Source: Cephalopachus bancanus (lineage: Eukaryota; Chordata; Mammalia; Primates; Tarsiidae). From it: a stretch of 64,000 nucleotides of DNA. The notes under the pieces are model-generated. The model saw only the letters and a list, made by a program, of their open reading frames with translations. It was not told the DNA's origin and made no database searches. Below are positions 48,134-59,284 of the stretch, one piece after another (within the stretch, counting starts at the first letter, position 1; each line of letters starts with the position of its first letter). The position numbers were made by a program, and so were the translations under genes. The stretch covers positions 310,001 to 374,000 of the forward strand of contig JAPVLO010000620.1 in the NCBI GenBank assembly GCA_027257055.1, in the 5' to 3' direction.

Positions 48134-49430
48134 ATCACTATTATTAAAAAATACTTCAGATTCTTTCGGAATTAGTATAAAGCAAATGTTTTCCTCTTTG
48201 CATCAATTGTGGTACAAGTAAAATAGTGGTTAGAGCAGACACATTTTTTAGCTACCACCTAGAATCTCGACTATTTCCGTGTTATCTGCCTCTGGGTTGA
48301 TGGGCAAAGCATATGGATTTGCCATTACTGGCAACATAAAATATCTGCACTCCAGGGTCTTGTTGAAGCCTATGGCCTCAAACTCTTTATTGCCTGATTC
48401 ATTTTAAATGTTGTGTCTCATGAATAGCATGCTTAAAGGATTATCAGGATATCTATCTTTGTCTCAAACTGGGCATTCAATTTCTACTTTATGAAGGCCC
48501 AAGAGATACATTTTCCTGAAGTATCAGCATCAGGAAAAGATGTGCCTCTTTCTTGATTAATTGTTCTTCTTGATCTAAAAAATGCTATAAAATCCTCTGT
48601 CTTGGCCCATTTGTGGCATTGTTCTGGTTTCCTATTTTCTTTCTTTGACATCACATTGGTTTCCTCATTTATTTTTATCTGTTGTTATACTAGGTATTTT
48701 CTATATGCTGCCTCAAATTCTCTGTGGAACAAGAGATATTAAAGTAAGAATAAATGCACTTCAGACCAGAGAAAGGATCAGTGCTTATAGGGTCAGTGGA
48801 AATACAAGAATAACAACAAACGAATCTATGGCAGTAAACAAGTACTAAGATACCAATAGAACATTTGAAGAGATTTTGAGTCATTGAAGCCAAAAGTATG
48901 TGCCCACCAAAACAAGTGCCAAGAAGCTTTGAAAGAAGGAACTGTTCTTTGACAATTTTTTCAGTGCAGCAAACACATAGGCTTTGTCCATGGAGCATGT
49001 AAGTCTAGGCTGGCTTATGCTCCCCAAATAAGTGCCCTTTGTGTGTGGAGCACAAGAAAATACGTATATTCCCTGTCCTGATAAGGTGTGATTTTCATTT
49101 CTGTATTATACAATTGATTGCAATTATCAACAATCAACGGTGTATGTCCCAAGAATAGAATAGAATTGAATATTCAAATATGCCAACATCTGCAACTTGC
49201 TCTTTTGCGATTTTTCAGTCACTTTGGCTGAGTGTTAGTTATCTGGTTTTCCTGTTCAAAACCTCTGCTGGGCTCTAGAAATAACTTTGCCAGTATACAT
49301 AACGCTGGCAATTTAATTTCTACCTTCAGAGCAAGCCTGGAACTAAACCTGCAAAACAGCTTGTGAAATATCAGCCAAATGACTTCCCCGAACTGTGCCA
49401 TAGACGATGCACACTGCTAAGTATCTTAAA
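48134..49430. other. Sequence flanking the CpG island, no recognised gene feature
   Basis: No Alu or L1; nothing I recognise as an exon. It would be leader intron of ATL1 if the upstream exon is used. Confidence 0.45.
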
Positions 49431-49449
49431 ACCGCTTATATTTGATAAC

Positions 49450-49625
49450 CCTCTTTTCAATCCCGTAAAATGCTTTATAAACACTTTCCTGGGTGTCAGA
49501 TGCCAAACCTCATCCTCTTCAAGCTGCAGATAAGGACGCTGACATGTTGCCAAATAGATGTCTTGTCCCAGATCACATACGGAGGGAGTGGCAGAGCCAG
49601 ACCCAGACCCAGGAGACGGCCCTGG
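49450..49625 (-). repeat. MIR SINE relic at island edge
   Basis: Plus strand reads as antisense MIR: aaatgctttataaacactttcc, tgcagataaggacgctgac, cagatcacatacggagggagtggcagagccagacccagacccagg. Confidence 0.7.
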
Positions 49626-49937
49626 ACTCTTTTCAGCATCCCCGACCCCATTCAAGGCGCGACGCCCTGGGCGAGACACGGCGTGCGCCCAGCAGGGCTA
49701 AAGGCCGTGGGGTCGTCCTGGGAAGTCGGGCTTCCAGAAACGTCTCCGTGAGGCGGAGAGGAAGACAGGTTGCGCAGGTGTGTGCAGGGCAGCCCCGAAC
49801 TGGCAGCCCCGGGAGCGGTTTGCAAAACAGGCGGGTGTGCCGCGACGGAGTGGGTCTGGCACTCCCCGGTCTCCGTGCCCGCGCCGCCACCGCCCTCGCG
49901 CCCACCCTCTTCCTCCACCCGTCACCCCCAGGCTTAC

Positions 49938-50300
49938 CTGACGACTCCGCGCACCGCTGAGCCCAGGCGCGTCGGCCCACGAGGCCGTCCCGGTGTCCCT
50001 TGTCCCCGGGAGGGGGCGGGAGCGCCTAGGCCCGGCAGGGACGCGACGGCGAAGGTGTCGTGTCCTCTCCGGGCCTCAGGGCGGCGCTCGGGCCCCGCGT
50101 CCGGCGCGCTCGGGCGGGCCGCCGGGCGCCGACCCACGCCGGCCTGGAGCGCGTCTCCCGGTGACGCAGCCCGGGTGGGGAACGTGCTGCTGCGGCGGCG
50201 GCGGCGGCGACCGTACGCTCCTCCGCCGCCTGCGACGGGACGCGCGGGGAGGGCGGCGGCGGCGGCGTGAGACTCGAGCGGCCGGCCGGCCGGCGCGGGG
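49938..50300 (-). other. ATL1: Candidate noncoding first exon of ATL1
   Basis: On the minus strand the sequence gtcgtCAG|gtaagcctg gives an ideal 5' splice site (exon end 49938, intron from 49937) inside the CpG island shared with MAP4K5. Transcripts starting in the island and running left could splice to the acceptor before the ATL1 start exon, removing about 20.5 kb. The 5' end given is arbitrary because no start site can be read. I recall human ATL1 having transcript variants that begin next to MAP4K5, which fits, but this remains inference. Confidence 0.45.
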
Positions 50301-50617
50301 GCGAGGGGCACGCAGGCGCCGTCGAGGCAGCGGGTCCGGACTGCGCGCCCCGCGGAGAGCGGGGCCGCCCGCCTCAGGTGCCCGGGCCGCCCTGGGCCGC
50401 GGCGGGCGGGCGGGGAGGAGGAAGGGCCGCGGCGCGCCGGGAGGCGGGGGCTGGGCTGCTGGGGTCGTCGCCCGCGACGCGACCCGCCCTCGCTCGGCCC
50501 CTCGTGCAGGCGGCGCTGCGGGCCGAGGCTCCATGTTGGGAAGCGGCGCCGCGCGTCCTCGTTAGCGGGAAGCGGGGCGCCGCGGGCAGGGCCGGCGGGG
50601 GCCGGGCCCGAGCGAAG

Positions 50618-50725
50618 ATGGAGGCCCCGCTGCGGCCTGGCGCGGACATCCTGAGGCGGAACCCGCAGCAGGACTACGAGCTCGTGCAGAGGGTCGGCAG
50701 CGGCACCTACGGGGACGTCTACAAG
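50618..50725 (+). CDS. MAP4K5: MAP4K5 first coding exon (kinase N-terminus)
   Basis: MAP4K5 (KHS1/GCKR) is a Ste20-family MAP4 kinase of the germinal-centre-kinase group that acts upstream of JNK signalling. The exon encodes 36 residues from MEAPLRP to DVYK and ends in AAG|GTGAGG. The N-terminal stretch ADILRRNPQQDYELVQRV and the glycine-rich ATP loop GSGTYGDV (residues 27-34) match human MAP4K5 as I recall it; MAP4K3 differs at several of these positions. Residue 8 is Gly where human has Ala. The ATG is in a strong context (gaagATGG). The exon stops just inside kinase subdomain I, before the catalytic lysine, which must lie in a later exon. No second exon was recognised up to 64000, so the remainder is treated as intron 1. 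Confidence 0.95.
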
Positions 50726-52429
50726 GTGAGGCGGGCCCTTGGCCGCGCCCGGGACGGGGCCCCTGCCTGGCGAGACCCGGGCGGGGAGGATGCTTTGTGG
50801 CGGCCTCCCGGGGAGGGGAGGGGGCGGGAGGCCAGGGTCCGTTCCTGCGCCCCAGGGCCCCCGCGGTTCGTCCGTCGCTGGTTCTCGGCGCCCCCGACGG
50901 GCGCCCCCCGCCCCCCCACCCCCCGCGGCACAACCCCGGCGGTGCTTTTTTGTGGCATCCAGGCTTTTGGAGGCTTCTTTAAGTTTGCATCTGCTTGTGA
51001 AAAGACGCCGAAGGGGGCTCCGGCGTTAGCTGGGAAACCTGCTTGGTGGAAGGCGTGCAGAAAGAATGTTGACATTACGACGTTTGCATTTTTAAAAAAT
51101 CGTTTTAATGGATGATCTTGACCTTAAAAAGACGTTTGAAACCCTGGCTCTGAACTTTTAACTGGGAGCGGTCTAATATTGGGTCCGAGTGACGTGTGGA
51201 CAGACGGTATCCCATGAAGAAAGATGCTTTTCCTGGCAAAAGTTTGATCATTTGAATTCGGTCGGTGGCAGCAATAGGATATTTATTTGCTGGGTTTTGG
51301 TTTTTTCCCCTCCTGGAGCGGTTTCTGTCTTTGAGATGTATGACACCCCATAGCCACGAGTGGGTAAGAGCGGCTGTCTTTGTGTTGTGCTCTTTTGTGT
51401 CACTTAAGACAACGATGAGGGCGAGTTACTTTTGATAGTGGAGAAGCAGACCCAATCCCCTAAATCCATTGAGTTCTTGAAGAGTGCAGAGAAAGAGATT
51501 GTTTGATGTTGCCTCATGCTTTTTATTTTCTTTTTCAAAAAGGAAGGGTGAATGCAACTCATGGGGTATTAAGGGAAAGTGGCTTGCTGTTTGCAGCAGC
51601 CACATTGTTTATTGGATTGGATCATGATACATAGATCTTATTGTTCCAAACAACAATCCTGCATGTAGCCGAAATCGCCTTGTGTCGTACGGGTGATTAA
51701 CCAGTGAACTCCTCTGGGGTACTGTTATTGTTTTGCACAGGTGATAACATGTTAGGAAAACATCCCTGCTTCCTACTTACTTGCCTTTAATTTCCTCTCC
51801 ATGAATGGTAGTAATTCAAGGCGGAGTGAAGTTAGGTCTAGCACTGTTTGATTCTCCTGAGGTGAATTGTAATGGTTAGGCTTTTTATTCCTTAAACAAG
51901 CATCGAGTCTCCAGCATAAGCACTGCTCTCCTGAATACCGTTGAATTCGAAGTGGATAATTGCAACAGGATTCTCGTCTTCTTTATGTAAAATTAGAGAT
52001 TTTTCTGTGTGTCACATTGTTTATCCATGGACTAGCCATGTTGTAGAATGCTGTTTTAAAAATGGAAATTCCTGTTTGCTTTCTCAATCCCATTCTTTAG
52101 TCATCTTTGTCTTATGATTCACTGAGTATCAGATTAGTTCCATTTAGTTCATGTTAATTATTCAATAGTTTAAATTCTAGTTCTTGTATATCTTCTCTTC
52201 TCCCTACTACAAGAAAAAATTAATATTATTCCCACAAAGAGCTTAAGACTTCTGTCTTTTTCTTTGTAGATGTAGCAACTCAAGCAGATATCTGGAGCAG
52301 GATTTTATTCATGCCAGGGAAAGCAAAGGTTATGATAAAGGGCAGCTAATGCCTGCCTTTTACCCTACTGTCTTCCTCTCCCAGTCCACAGCTCCTAAGC
52401 TGAGGATCGAAGGATCCTGTTTACCACAT

Positions 52430-53040
52430 TCCACCTTCTGCACAGGTCCCGTACTCTCACAGTGCTGCTCCCTGGTACGTACGTGTACATTCATTGCACA
52501 CCAGGCCAGCCTCTATTTCCTAAGCCCTCTTAGAACATTCGTGGCTCCTTGTCTTTTGTTTTCCTTTGTTCGAATTACTTGGAATCACCTCTCCGCTTCC
52601 ACATGTTGCTCTAATACTTGTCCTTGAACCGTACTCAGATGTTCCTCCCTCTCGTTTCTCCAACCTCACCTACTTACTCTCCTCCTTTAGTCTTTCTGTT
52701 CTAGTCATATAGACCTGCTTCCTGTTCCTTAAACATGGTAAGTATCTCTGCATCTTTGGGTCTACACATTGTTCTTGCCATTTCCTCTCCTCAGTTTCCC
52801 CTGACAACTATAGGACTTGCTTCCTTCCTCCTTTCTTTAACCCTCTCCATCATTTTTCCTGCATTTTTTTTTCTTCATACTTACTTTTTCTTGCTTATTA
52901 TCTGTCTCAGTCTACTAAAATACTCCATGAGGGCAGGGATTTTTATCTGTTTTGTTCATTGTTCTATCTCTAATAGCGCCTAGAATTATACCTGGCACAG
53001 AGCCAGTACTTTCTAAAAATTTGATGAATGAGTGAATGAC
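52430..53040 (+). repeat. L2 LINE relic (3' end)
   Basis: ctccatgagggcagggattttta, tgttctatctctaatagcgcctagaattatacctggcacagag and tttgatgaatgagtgaatg are the L2 3' end; the pyrimidine-rich part before it fits the body. Confidence 0.75.
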
Positions 53041-53261
53041 TATCAGTGATTCTGTCACTGAGTTCTCTTAGCACATGCTTTGACGTCAAAACACTTAAAT
53101 TAACATTTAATACTCTGTGTTCCTGTAATGCCTTTCAGCGATACCCTGCTTATGTATTTTTATTATAAATTTCAATTATTTGTCTGGGAAAAGATTTCTG
53201 AAAAACTATTTCATAGCACATCCATTATCAGTAATGTCAGTCCTGTAGAATTATGTCAGTT

Positions 53262-53340
53262 TATATTTACTCCTTACCATTAAGGAGTAAATATACATTA
53301 CTGCTCCTTTACATTTTTATTTTTACATAATGTAAAAATA
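53262..53340. repeat. Two perfect hairpins in tandem
   Basis: tatatttactcctta / taaggagtaaatata (15-bp stem, loop ccat, 53262-53295), then tatttttacat / atgtaaaaata (11-bp stem, 1-nt loop, 53318-53340). Confidence 0.93.
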
Positions 53341-54129
53341 CATTGAAAACACATAGCATTCAGATTCTAGCGCTGGATTTCTTAAGCTCTGGCAATTAGA
53401 GTAATTTACTATTTATCACTGTATGCCTGATGGGCTGAAAATCCTAGGTAGTTTTAGAAGAATTTTCAATCCACGATATAAACTTGTAAAATAACTGCAG
53501 TGAAGAATTATGAAGGTAAATTAGTCACTGTTCTACTCAGATATCATCCACACTTTTTTTATACCTGATGGATTTTTTGAAGCCGGAGCAATTTGAAAAG
53601 GACTGTAGCTTTGAGATTCTTTGTGAACTATTTTTATATTCCTCAAAACCACAGGTCCCCTCTGAAGCTTCAGTCTTTCCTGAGAATCCCCAGGAGGCTC
53701 AGTCTTCAACTGGCTGTTCCCTGGTTGGAAGAAGAGAAATAGAAAGATTCTTTTAGATAAATGGGGTGAATCATTGAGGGCGAGAGCAGGAAATGATACA
53801 GGGGAAAGAAACACAAAAGAGAAAAGGAATGTAGTAGATGGTGGATGAAGGATTAAAATGTCAACTGGGCAAATTTTATTTATAATTACTGTAGAAATTT
53901 AAGTCTGCTAAGAGGAACGGGAAATCTGGAGATTTTGTGTCTACTGTGTTCTGATCTCAGTGATCTAGAACAATTGTAGTATCATGATACAGTTCACCAT
54001 CAACAGTTCAAGCCTTCTGGGCAGTCTGTATCCAAATAGTTATATCAGAATTGTTTCCCACCTTGATTCCAGACAAGTTCTAGGATTTTTGTTGTTGTTT
54101 TTTACCTTTCATAGAATACAGATTTAGAG

Positions 54130-54300
54130 TGGGCAATCACATGGTTTTTTTTTCTTCTAATCTTTATTGCTTTTTTTGATGGATTATAGAAGTATGACAT
54201 GTTTCGTTCCAGAAGGACAGGAACAGATGCTCCTTGCACATCTCTGTACTGTAACAGACAGATGCTCAGTAAATATTTGTTGAATAACATTGGTTGTAGA
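54130..54300 (+). repeat. L2-like 3' end
   Basis: tgctccttgcacatctctgtactgtaacagacagatgctcagtaaatatttgttgaataac is the L2-type ending. Confidence 0.55.
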
Positions 54301-54379
54301 AAATTATCCAGAGATAAACACTGTTAATATTTATTTTGTTTGTTTCAGACTTTTTTCTAAATGTTTTAAAACCAATATG

Positions 54380-54672
54380 GTTTTTTTTTTTTTTTGAGTT
54401 GGAGTCTCGCTCCGTCGCCCAGACTGGAGTGCAGTGGCTGCTCCCGGCCACCGCAGCCTCGACCTGCTGGGCTCTGGTGATCCTTCCGCTCAGCCTTCCG
54501 AGTAGCCGGAACTACAGGCGTGCGCTACCATGCCTGGCTAATATTTGATTTATTGTAGAGATGAGTTCTTGCCACGTTGCCCAGGTGGGTCTCGAACCTG
54601 CAGGCTCAGGCAATCCACTCACCTCAGCCTCCCAAAGGCGCGGGATTACAGGCTGAGCCACCAAGCCCAGCT
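54380..54672 (-). mobile_element. Alu
   Basis: Antisense lemur-type Alu; exact duplication aaaaccaatatg at 54368-54379 and 54673-54684. Confidence 0.95.
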
Positions 54673-54684
54673 AAAACCAATATG

Positions 54685-55126
54685 TTTTTAAAATGGCTTT
54701 TTAATTTATTATTAGAATGATGTAGCTCTTTTTTTCTACTTTACTAGAATGACCAGCATTTTCCTTAGTCATTAAATATTCTTCAAAAATACTATTTTTA
54801 AAGGATCCATTGACTGAACCTTCATTTAGTTAATCATTCTAAATTTCATACTTGTTATTTCTATTAAAAGTTTTTGCAATTTTAAATGATGTTACAATTT
54901 GTGTAGAAATCTTTGTCATATAGTCTTATCACTAACATGGTTCCTCTGGATACTAGATAGACTAGGTATGATATGGTGAATCCCTCTTTTGTATTACCCT
55001 CCCTTTCTTTCCTTCTGGCTAAGAATCACAATTGTGGAATGGCTTTAGGACTTTAAAATGTATTCCAGGATTCCATTGTATAGAGACAAAGCTTGATACA
55101 TCACAACACTTCTATAAGCATTCAAT
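54685..55126. other. MAP4K5 intron; LINE-like remnant
   Basis: AT-rich, with blocks such as taaatgatgttacaatttgtg that resemble old LINE 3' sequence; not assigned. Confidence 0.35.
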
Positions 55127-55139
55127 CATTAAAGAAATA

Positions 55140-55557
55140 TATATATATATATATTTTCGAGTTATGGGGTACATATGAGGATTTACTACATAAGTAAATT
55201 GTGTGCAGATGAAGTTTGTGCTTCTAGTGGACCCTTTTTCCCACTGATAGTAGACCTGGTACCCGTTGTGTGGCTGTGTGTACCTTATCCCTCCTTTCTC
55301 TCTCCTTCCTGTGGCAGTGTCCAGTATCTGTTGTTCCTACCTTTTTGCTCGTGTGACAGTGATCAGGGCCTGTTTTGCTCGTGTGACAGTGATCAGGGCC
55401 TGTTTATGAATGAGAACATGCGGTTTTCAGTTTTTTGTTTCTGTGATAGTTCACTTAGTATCATGGTCTCCAACTGCATCCATGTGGCTGCACAGGATAT
55501 GATTTTGTTCTTCCTTATGGCTGCATAATATTCTATTTTGTTTATGTACTACATTTT
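55140..55557 (-). mobile_element. 5'-truncated L1 3' end
   Basis: The plus strand is the reverse complement of an L1 3'UTR/ORF2 end (cgagttatggggtacatatg; gaatgagaacatgcgg; ctgcatccatgtggctgcacaggatatgattttgttc). The duplication cattaaagaaata flanks it exactly (55127-55139, 55558-55570); the tail end is now (TA)n. A 30-bp unit is tandemly doubled at 55343-55402. Confidence 0.9.
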
Positions 55558-55649
55558 CATTAAAGAAATACTTTTGAGTGCTGGCTGTGTGTTAGGGTAT
55601 GGGGATGGAGGCATGAGAAAGACAAAGTACATTATCAATAAGGAACATA

Positions 55650-55865
55650 GAGCGGGTTGCGGTGGCTCACGCCTATAATCCCAGCCCTTTGGGAGGCCGA
55701 GGCATGAGGATTGCTTAAGCCCAGGAGTTTGGGACCAGCCTGGGCAACACAGCAAAACCTTGTCTCTACAAAAAAGTCAAAAAGTTAGCCAGGCATGGTG
55801 GCGCGTGCTGGTAGTCTTAGCTACTCGAGAAACCGAGGCTCTGAAGGATCACCTGAGCCTAGGAC
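55650..55865 (+). mobile_element. Alu, 3' truncated
   Basis: Older sense Alu with an intact 5' end but broken off in the right arm after ggatcacctgagcctagga; no tail. Confidence 0.88.
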
Positions 55866-56430
55866 ACTTGGTAGTCAGTAGGGGAAAATGGGTAATTGAT
55901 GACATTTAGAATTTCTGTCTCTGGTGACTATATTAATACTCTCAACAGAGTTATGAAATGCCAAACTTGTGGGGTCTGGATTTTGTATTTGGTTTTGGAC
56001 ATAAGGTGTTGCATGGGTGGATTGTCTAGTAGGTAGTAGGAACTGCATCTCTGGCCTTGAGAGTTCTAGACTGGGGATACAGGTTTGGGAGTCATCATCA
56101 ATTTATGGGGTGGCACCTGTGAAATTTAGGTGAGGTCACCAAAGAGTTAAGGAAAGCAGTCTTAGAGGGATGGCAGAAGAAAATGATATATTGAAGATGT
56201 TTGAGAAGAAACAGAGAGGTATGAGGAAGTTCTTTTCATAGAAACCAAAAGTTTCAAGAACTCATCTCTATTGTCTGCCTGCGTTCTTGTTCTTGTTTGC
56301 TCTAACTGCAATGAGGAAAATGGGTTGATCTTCCAAAAAAATGTAAGTGTGAAGTTTTGTGTCATTCCCCATTTATTTCTCCTGTCTTAGAATAAAGTCT
56401 TGGAATAGCATGCCTGTTAAGGACCTGTTT
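55866..56430. repeat. Ancient dispersed repeat, unassigned
   Basis: gagagttctagactggggatacaggtttgggagtcatcatcaattt resembles a common old mammalian repeat; similar sequence occurs at 62830-63000. No gene. Confidence 0.4.
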
Positions 56431-56825
56431 ATCCCAAATCTCTATCAATACTGAACTTCTTTCAATTATTTTTATGTGCTCCATACTCTGTCCTTCGGGT
56501 TTTTGCAAATCATATTTCCTTTTCCTGGAACATTCTTCCTTCCATCTTGTCTTCTATTCCTTGGGTTTCTGTTTAAACATTGTGTTTCCTGAGAGGCCTT
56601 TCCTGTTCCTTAGAGTAGGATAATATCTATCTGCTATATTTTGTATATCTCTGCGAACAGTTCTTATTATGTTACTCATCATTTATCCCTCACCATTTTT
56701 GCTTGTCAGTCTTCCTGCTAGACTCAAACCACATGAGAACGGGGACCTTGTGTTTACTACTGGAACAGCTAGCCTAGCATAGTGCCTAGCACATAGTATG
56801 TGCCCAATAAACATGTCTTGAAGGA
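56430..56825 (+). repeat. L2 LINE relic (3' end)
   Basis: ttttcctggaacattcttcc, ttcctgagaggcctttcctg and gtgcctagcacatagtatgtgcccaataaacatg follow the L2 3' end. Confidence 0.75.
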
Positions 56826-57244
56826 GTGAGCAACATAGGGGTCATGCAAGTAAGGAGCTGAAAATGTTCATTAAGAGCAGGAAAGAGTTGAGTTGTGAGT
56901 CATAAGTGAGGATAGAGGAAATGTAGACTGCTCTTTGAAGCAGCTTAGCTATGAAGGGAAGAAAAAATGCAAATAAATGTTTCTTTTCTTGTTTCTGGTC
57001 TTTTTATTTCATTGAGACTGAGTGATTATAGCATCCAGTTATCATTCTTGAAGTTTGTCTTACCACTTGTATCACCCAAGTGACCAAAAGAATTGCTGAG
57101 TGCAGAGAAGAACTTCCACAGAGTAAGTAATCAAGACAAAGAATTTGGGAGGAATTGAGAATTTAGAAAGGAGATAGATAAAAGGCAAAAACATAGGTTG
57201 AGATGGTTAAGGACAAGAGTAGGATAAGCATGCTATTCCAAGAC
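56826..57244. other. MAP4K5 intron, unassigned
   Basis: Purine-rich, perhaps ancient repeat; no exon. Confidence 0.35.
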
Positions 57245-57568
57245 TTTTTTTTTGTTTTTGTTTTTGTTTTTGTTTTCTTTTTTTTTTTGAGTTGGAGTCT
57301 CACTCTGTCGCCCAGACTGGAGTGCAGTGGCCGCTCCCGTCCACCGCAGCCTTGACCTGCTGGGCTCCGGCATTCCTTCTGCCTCAGCCTTCCAAGTAGC
57401 TGGAACTACAGGCGTGCACTACCATGCCCGGCTAATTTTTTTGATTTATTGTAGAGATGAGGTCTCGCCAAGTTGCCCAGGCGGGTCTCGAACCCGCGGG
57501 CTCAGGCAATCCACTCACCTCAGCCTCCCAAAGGCGCGGGATTATAGGCTGAGCCACCGAACCCGGCT
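57245..57568 (-). mobile_element. Alu
   Basis: Antisense lemur-type Alu close to its consensus (cgaacccgcgggctcaggc), with a (GTTTTT)n tail at 57253-57288. Confidence 0.94.
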
Positions 57569-58206
57569 CATTGTGGTTTTTTAATTAAGTTTGGCAGTTG
57601 GGTATAGCTTACCAAGTCTTACAACACTTTGAAAGCATGATTTTTATAAGCATGTGTCTTCTCTCTACCAGTGTTCTCTAGTCTTTAAGTGCTAGAAAAG
57701 TCAGATGCCTAAAAACCTGAAGGTGATAGAAAACGGATGTATAGAGAGTTTGTTATTTCTCTGAATTTGATATCAAAATAGCATTCACTTCCTTATTTTT
57801 TAATAGTAACACAGTTGATCTGTGTGGATATACTATCCTTTCTGTGTCCTGGTAGTTTGACATTATGAGAGACTATTGGTTCTATATTAGGGTGAGAGAG
57901 ACTGAAGAGCTTGGGAAAATAGACTTGACAGTAGAAAACAAGAGATGAAAGATTATCCTTCAAAAATCTTACTTTAAAGTACATTTTTTAAAATTAGTGG
58001 ATATCTTACTGAAAGGTATTTAAATAGATGCTGTGTTAAATATATTATAAGGATTAGAGTTACTGTATGGATATTTAGTATTTTATAAGTCAAAATCTTA
58101 CTGCTTGCTGGTATTTACTTTTCTTTCTGTCCAGAAGTAGGTTTATTTTTATTCTAAAAAAGAGAATATAGTTCTGATGGCAAGTGTGAAGCTCTGGAAC
58201 ATAGAT
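57569..58206. other. MAP4K5 intron, no recognised feature
   Basis: Unique-looking AT-rich sequence; nothing assignable. Confidence 0.4.
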
Positions 58207-58217
58207 GGGAGCAGATT

Positions 58218-58513
58218 TTTTTTTTTTTTTTTTGAGTTGGAGTCTCACTCTGTTGCCTATGCTGGAGTGCAGTGGCACATCATGGCCATCCCAGCATCAA
58301 CCTGCTGGGCTCCAGAGATCCTTCCACCTCACCCTTCCAAGTACCCAGAACTACAGGCGTGCACTACCATGCCTGGCTAATTTTTGATTTATTGTAGAGA
58401 TGAGATCTCGCCAAGTTGCCCAGGCTGATCTCGAACCTGTTGGCTCAGGCATTCCACTCACCTCGGCCTCCCGAAGTGCTAGGATTACAGGCTGAGCCAC
58501 CAAGCCTGGACAA
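58218..58513 (-). mobile_element. Alu
   Basis: Antisense Alu with a 17-nt T tract; exact duplication gggagcagatt at 58207-58217 and 58514-58524. Confidence 0.95.
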
Positions 58514-58524
58514 GGGAGCAGATT

Positions 58525-59280
58525 ATTTTGAAACTTCTTTCTTTGTTCATAGAAATGTTGAAAGAACTATGAATGAAGTCTTTAAAGCTTTCAACTTGGT
58601 GAAGATAGACGTAAAATAGTGCTATCATTAGTGCAGGTATATAAGTTCTAGTTCCAAAATTGACTTATGGCTACAGCTACAACCTGGGGCTTTTAATACA
58701 TCTAACAGCATTTTTACTTTGATCATCATTTCTAGTGTTTTTGATGAAGACAAACAGGATAGAATGCAGATTGACTGATTTCTTTTTATTAGTTTTGTTT
58801 TCAACCATAAAAAGGTTTCACTTCTAAACTTTAAACTGTGGTTTCAGACCAAGAACACAGGAAGAGAAACATGAAGCCTATTAACAAATGATACTTGTGT
58901 TTTCAAGGCTTCTTTGTCAGTTTGAGAACTTAGTCTAAGATCTGATAAATTGGAGCAGGCACTTTCACTTGGCAGTATTGGACTATTTTGAGTATTTGTA
59001 TGTGCTAGAGTATTACTAGAAGGCTATTGCTTTCCAGTTATGTGAAGTACTAGTCAAGTTAGAGAGAGTAGATGGCCATCTGAAAAGGGCAAGATGAATT
59101 TAGGCCTAATGTAACTTTATTTCTGTTAAATATTATAATCTCCCCCTGAGATTTTGAAACGATATGGGAAGTCAGACTGATAGTCAGGTCTATCCTTGGA
59201 GGTGTTTGGGACCATGAGTCATACTAACCCCCACCTTCCAACATTTTTATGAAAATGAAATCAGATTAAAGTGACTAAGA
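58525..59280. other. MAP4K5 intron, no recognised feature
   Basis: No repeat, exon or frame of note. Confidence 0.4.
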
Positions 59281-59284
59281 ATGA

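Larger units (their letters stand above)
49600..50930. promoter_or_regulatory. CpG island promoter of MAP4K5 (probably bidirectional)
   Basis: Extreme CpG density from about 49600 to 50930, densest at 50000-50750, surrounds the MAP4K5 start codon. GC-box motifs are common (for example the ggcgggcgggcggggag run near 50402-50417) and no TATA box is evident. Two GCG-triplet runs (50192-50209, six units; 50253-50267, five units) lie in the presumed leader. A consensus donor on the opposite strand at 49938 suggests that ATL1 transcription also starts here, in the divergent direction. Confidence 0.8.
50726..54367 (+). other. MAP4K5 intron 1, proximal part
   Basis: After the exon 1 donor, the sequence stays GC-rich to about 50930 and then becomes ordinary AT-rich intron. 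51100-52250 shows no recognisable repeat or exon. An L2 relic (52430-53040) and a pair of perfect hairpins (53262-53340) follow. No sequence resembling the next kinase exon (through the catalytic lysine) was seen. Confidence 0.7.

Noticed and set aside
50500..50512. Possible splice acceptor (cccctcgtgcag) upstream of the MAP4K5 ATG
   Set aside because: Weak pyrimidine tract in a CpG island; no donor partner identified. Not strong enough to claim an upstream MAP4K5 exon.
49770..51115. Frames of 150-280 codons across the MAP4K5 island
   Set aside because: GC-rich artefacts. One (50267-51115) contains the true MAP4K5 start in frame but reads upstream leader and past the splice donor into the intron.
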